Shown: in pieces, positions 6,016-6,533 of the stretch
How positions within the stretch are numbered: the first letter of the stretch is position 1
How the letters are laid out: each line of letters starts with the position of its first letter
Origin: Spirochaetaceae bacterium
Lineage (GTDB): Bacteria; Spirochaetota; Spirochaetia; SZUA-6; Bin103
Direction of reading: 5' to 3'
DNA: 6,533 nt
Assembly (NCBI GenBank): GCA_028818385.1
Contig: JAPPNY010000100.1
Location: 3,238-9,770 of the forward strand
Translations under genes and position numbers: made by a program
The notes under the pieces: generated by a model
The model's input: only the letters and a program-made list of their open reading frames with translations
The model's database searches: none
What the model was told of the DNA's origin: nothing

Positions 6016-6173
6016 ACCGCGCTTGGGGACATGATCCTGCCCGGCTTCCGGCTGCATTCGTTGAAAGGAAACCGTGCCGGTTTCTGGGCGTCACGGTCCG
6101 CGCCAACTGGCGTGTGGTGTTCCGTTTCGAGGACGGCCACGTCGTCGATGTCGACTACGTGGACTATCATTAG
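6016..6173 (+). pseudogene. higB: HigB/RelE-type toxin remnant, N-terminus lost and frameshifted
   Basis: HigB toxins are ribosome-dependent mRNA endonucleases of about 92 residues. Here only the second half is recognisable. One frame gives ALGDMILPGFRLHSLKGNRAGFW, matching the family's ..EDM.LPG.RLH.LKG...G.W. From 6090 another frame gives VTVRANWRVVFRFEDG and DYVDYH before TAG, the family's V...NWR..F.F.....DY.DYH ending. Restoring one base at about 6086-6090 (for example a fourth G in the GGG run, giving W-G-V-T) joins the two. Upstream of about 6016 no frame shows the expected N-terminal half, so the gene is also truncated at its 5' end, towards the DUF4389 remnant. The C-terminal catalytic-region residues are present, but a functional toxin cannot be made as read. 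The stop lies 12 bases before higA, the normal order for a higBA pair. Confidence 0.75.
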
Positions 6174-6178
6174 GGAGG
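6174..6178 (+). promoter_or_regulatory. Shine-Dalgarno for higA
   Basis: A consensus GGAGG directly follows the higB stop codon and is seven bases before the ATG at 6186, the best ribosome binding site in the window. It fixes the higA start and would let the antitoxin be translated well even though higB is broken. Confidence 0.8.
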
Positions 6179-6185
6179 TGTCACC

Positions 6186-6473
6186 ATGCTGATGTACGAT
6201 CCGCCCCATCCCGGCGCCTTCATCAGGCGGCAGTGTCTGGAGCCCTTCGGTCTGACCGTCACCGAGGCCGCGAAGGGGCTCGCAGTGTCCCGGAACACGC
6301 TTTCCCTGCTGCTCAACGGACGTCTCGGAATCTCTCCCGAAATGGCCATCCGGCTGTCACAGGCATTCGGCGGCAGCCCGGAGAGTTGGTTGCAGCAGCA
6401 GATGCAGTACGACCTCTGGCAGGCTTTGACGAACCGCGAGGAGACTCCGGTTCGACAGTTCGCCACGACCTGA
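6186..6473 (+). CDS. higA: HigA-type antitoxin, XRE-family DNA-binding protein
   Basis: A complete 95-residue HigA antitoxin, the usual length. It begins [23 protein letters not shown], matching the family's HPG..L....L.P.GL entry. The helix-turn-helix of the XRE fold follows at about residues 23-45 ([24 protein letters not shown]), then [32 protein letters not shown], the conserved C-terminal helices. HigA normally binds and neutralises the HigB mRNA endonuclease and represses its own promoter. The ATG at 6186 is chosen for its GGAGG; a second ATG at 6192 is possible. The toxin gene before it is truncated and frameshifted, so this looks like an orphan antitoxin. The region that would normally hold its operator, upstream of higB, appears to have been deleted, so its present promoter is unknown. 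Confidence 0.92.
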   Translation: MLMYDPPHPGAFIRRQCLEPFGLTVTEAAKGLAVSRNTLSLLLNGRLGISPEMAIRLSQAFGGSPESWLQQQMQYDLWQALTNREETPVRQFATT

Positions 6474-6491
6474 CGCCCAGCTTCCCCACCG

Positions 6492-6507
6492 GCCGGGTCG
6501 GACCGGC
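6492..6507 (+). terminator. weak hairpin after higA, possible terminator
   Basis: GCCGG, a six-base loop and CCGGC form a five-base-pair GC stem 19 bases after the higA stop. No T-run follows, so at best it is a weak or Rho-assisted end; it may simply be chance in G+C-rich DNA. The remaining ~25 bases of the window hold nothing I can recognise. Confidence 0.2.
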
Positions 6508-6533
6508 GTTGGCATGGGAGAAACACGGACGCG

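Noticed and set aside
5895..6173. Plus-strand open frame of 92 codons read as a complete HigB
   Set aside because: The length matches HigB, but only the last ~28 residues fit the family. The preceding family match (LPGFRLHSLKG) is in another frame, so the open frame is a partial coincidence.
5836..6209. Long N-terminal extension of the minus-strand protease frame, up to an ATG at 6209 (or one at 6032)
   Set aside because: It runs antisense through the recognisable end of higB and into the start of higA, precedes a normal signal peptide, and has no family resemblance. It is open probably because of G+C-rich codon bias.
1..6533. tRNA, rRNA, CRISPR array, insertion sequence or long direct repeats
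   Set aside because: Reading both strands, I found no cloverleaf, regularly spaced repeat, transposase motif or terminal inverted repeat.

Overview
The window comes from a high-GC bacterium (about two thirds G+C by eye, G/C-rich third codon positions). A bacterial XPB (ERCC3) helicase next to a large XPB-partner protein is known from Actinomycetota (Mycobacterium Rv0861c/Rv0862c) and, as I recall, from Spirochaetota. Either phylum fits, and I cannot decide between them from the sequence alone.

Left part (1-5025, all on +). This is a compact co-directional cluster. It begins with the 3' part of an SF2 helicase of the type found in TOTE-conflict-system proteins, cut by the window edge. An XPB-type helicase gene follows 13 bases later. 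It is broken: an in-frame deletion has removed the Walker A region and left a TAG at the junction, and a one-base deletion near 2110 shifts the frame. The third gene, overlapping by GTGA, is an intact 791-residue partner with a C-terminal XPB/Ssl2-N-like domain. Its most striking part is a near-canonical RNA polymerase alpha-subunit C-terminal domain (alphaCTD) at residues 173-238.

Right part (5026-6533). A secreted trypsin/HtrA-like serine protease is on the minus strand, convergent with the partner gene. Its natural start appears to be a GTG one base after the stop of a DUF4389-like C-terminal remnant, but a one-base frame offset separates that GTG from the signal peptide. Head-to-head with this remnant lies a higBA toxin-antitoxin locus on +. 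The HigB toxin lacks its N-terminal half and has a frameshift. The HigA antitoxin is intact. One deletion across a former divergent intergenic region would explain why both the DUF4389 gene and higB lost their 5' ends.

Overall, the left cluster looks like a DNA-repair or conflict-type helicase module, and the right side is a partly decayed patchwork. Several lesions are single-base indels, so errors in the source assembly must be excluded before reading them as real gene decay. I saw no tRNA, rRNA, CRISPR array or recognisable insertion sequence.
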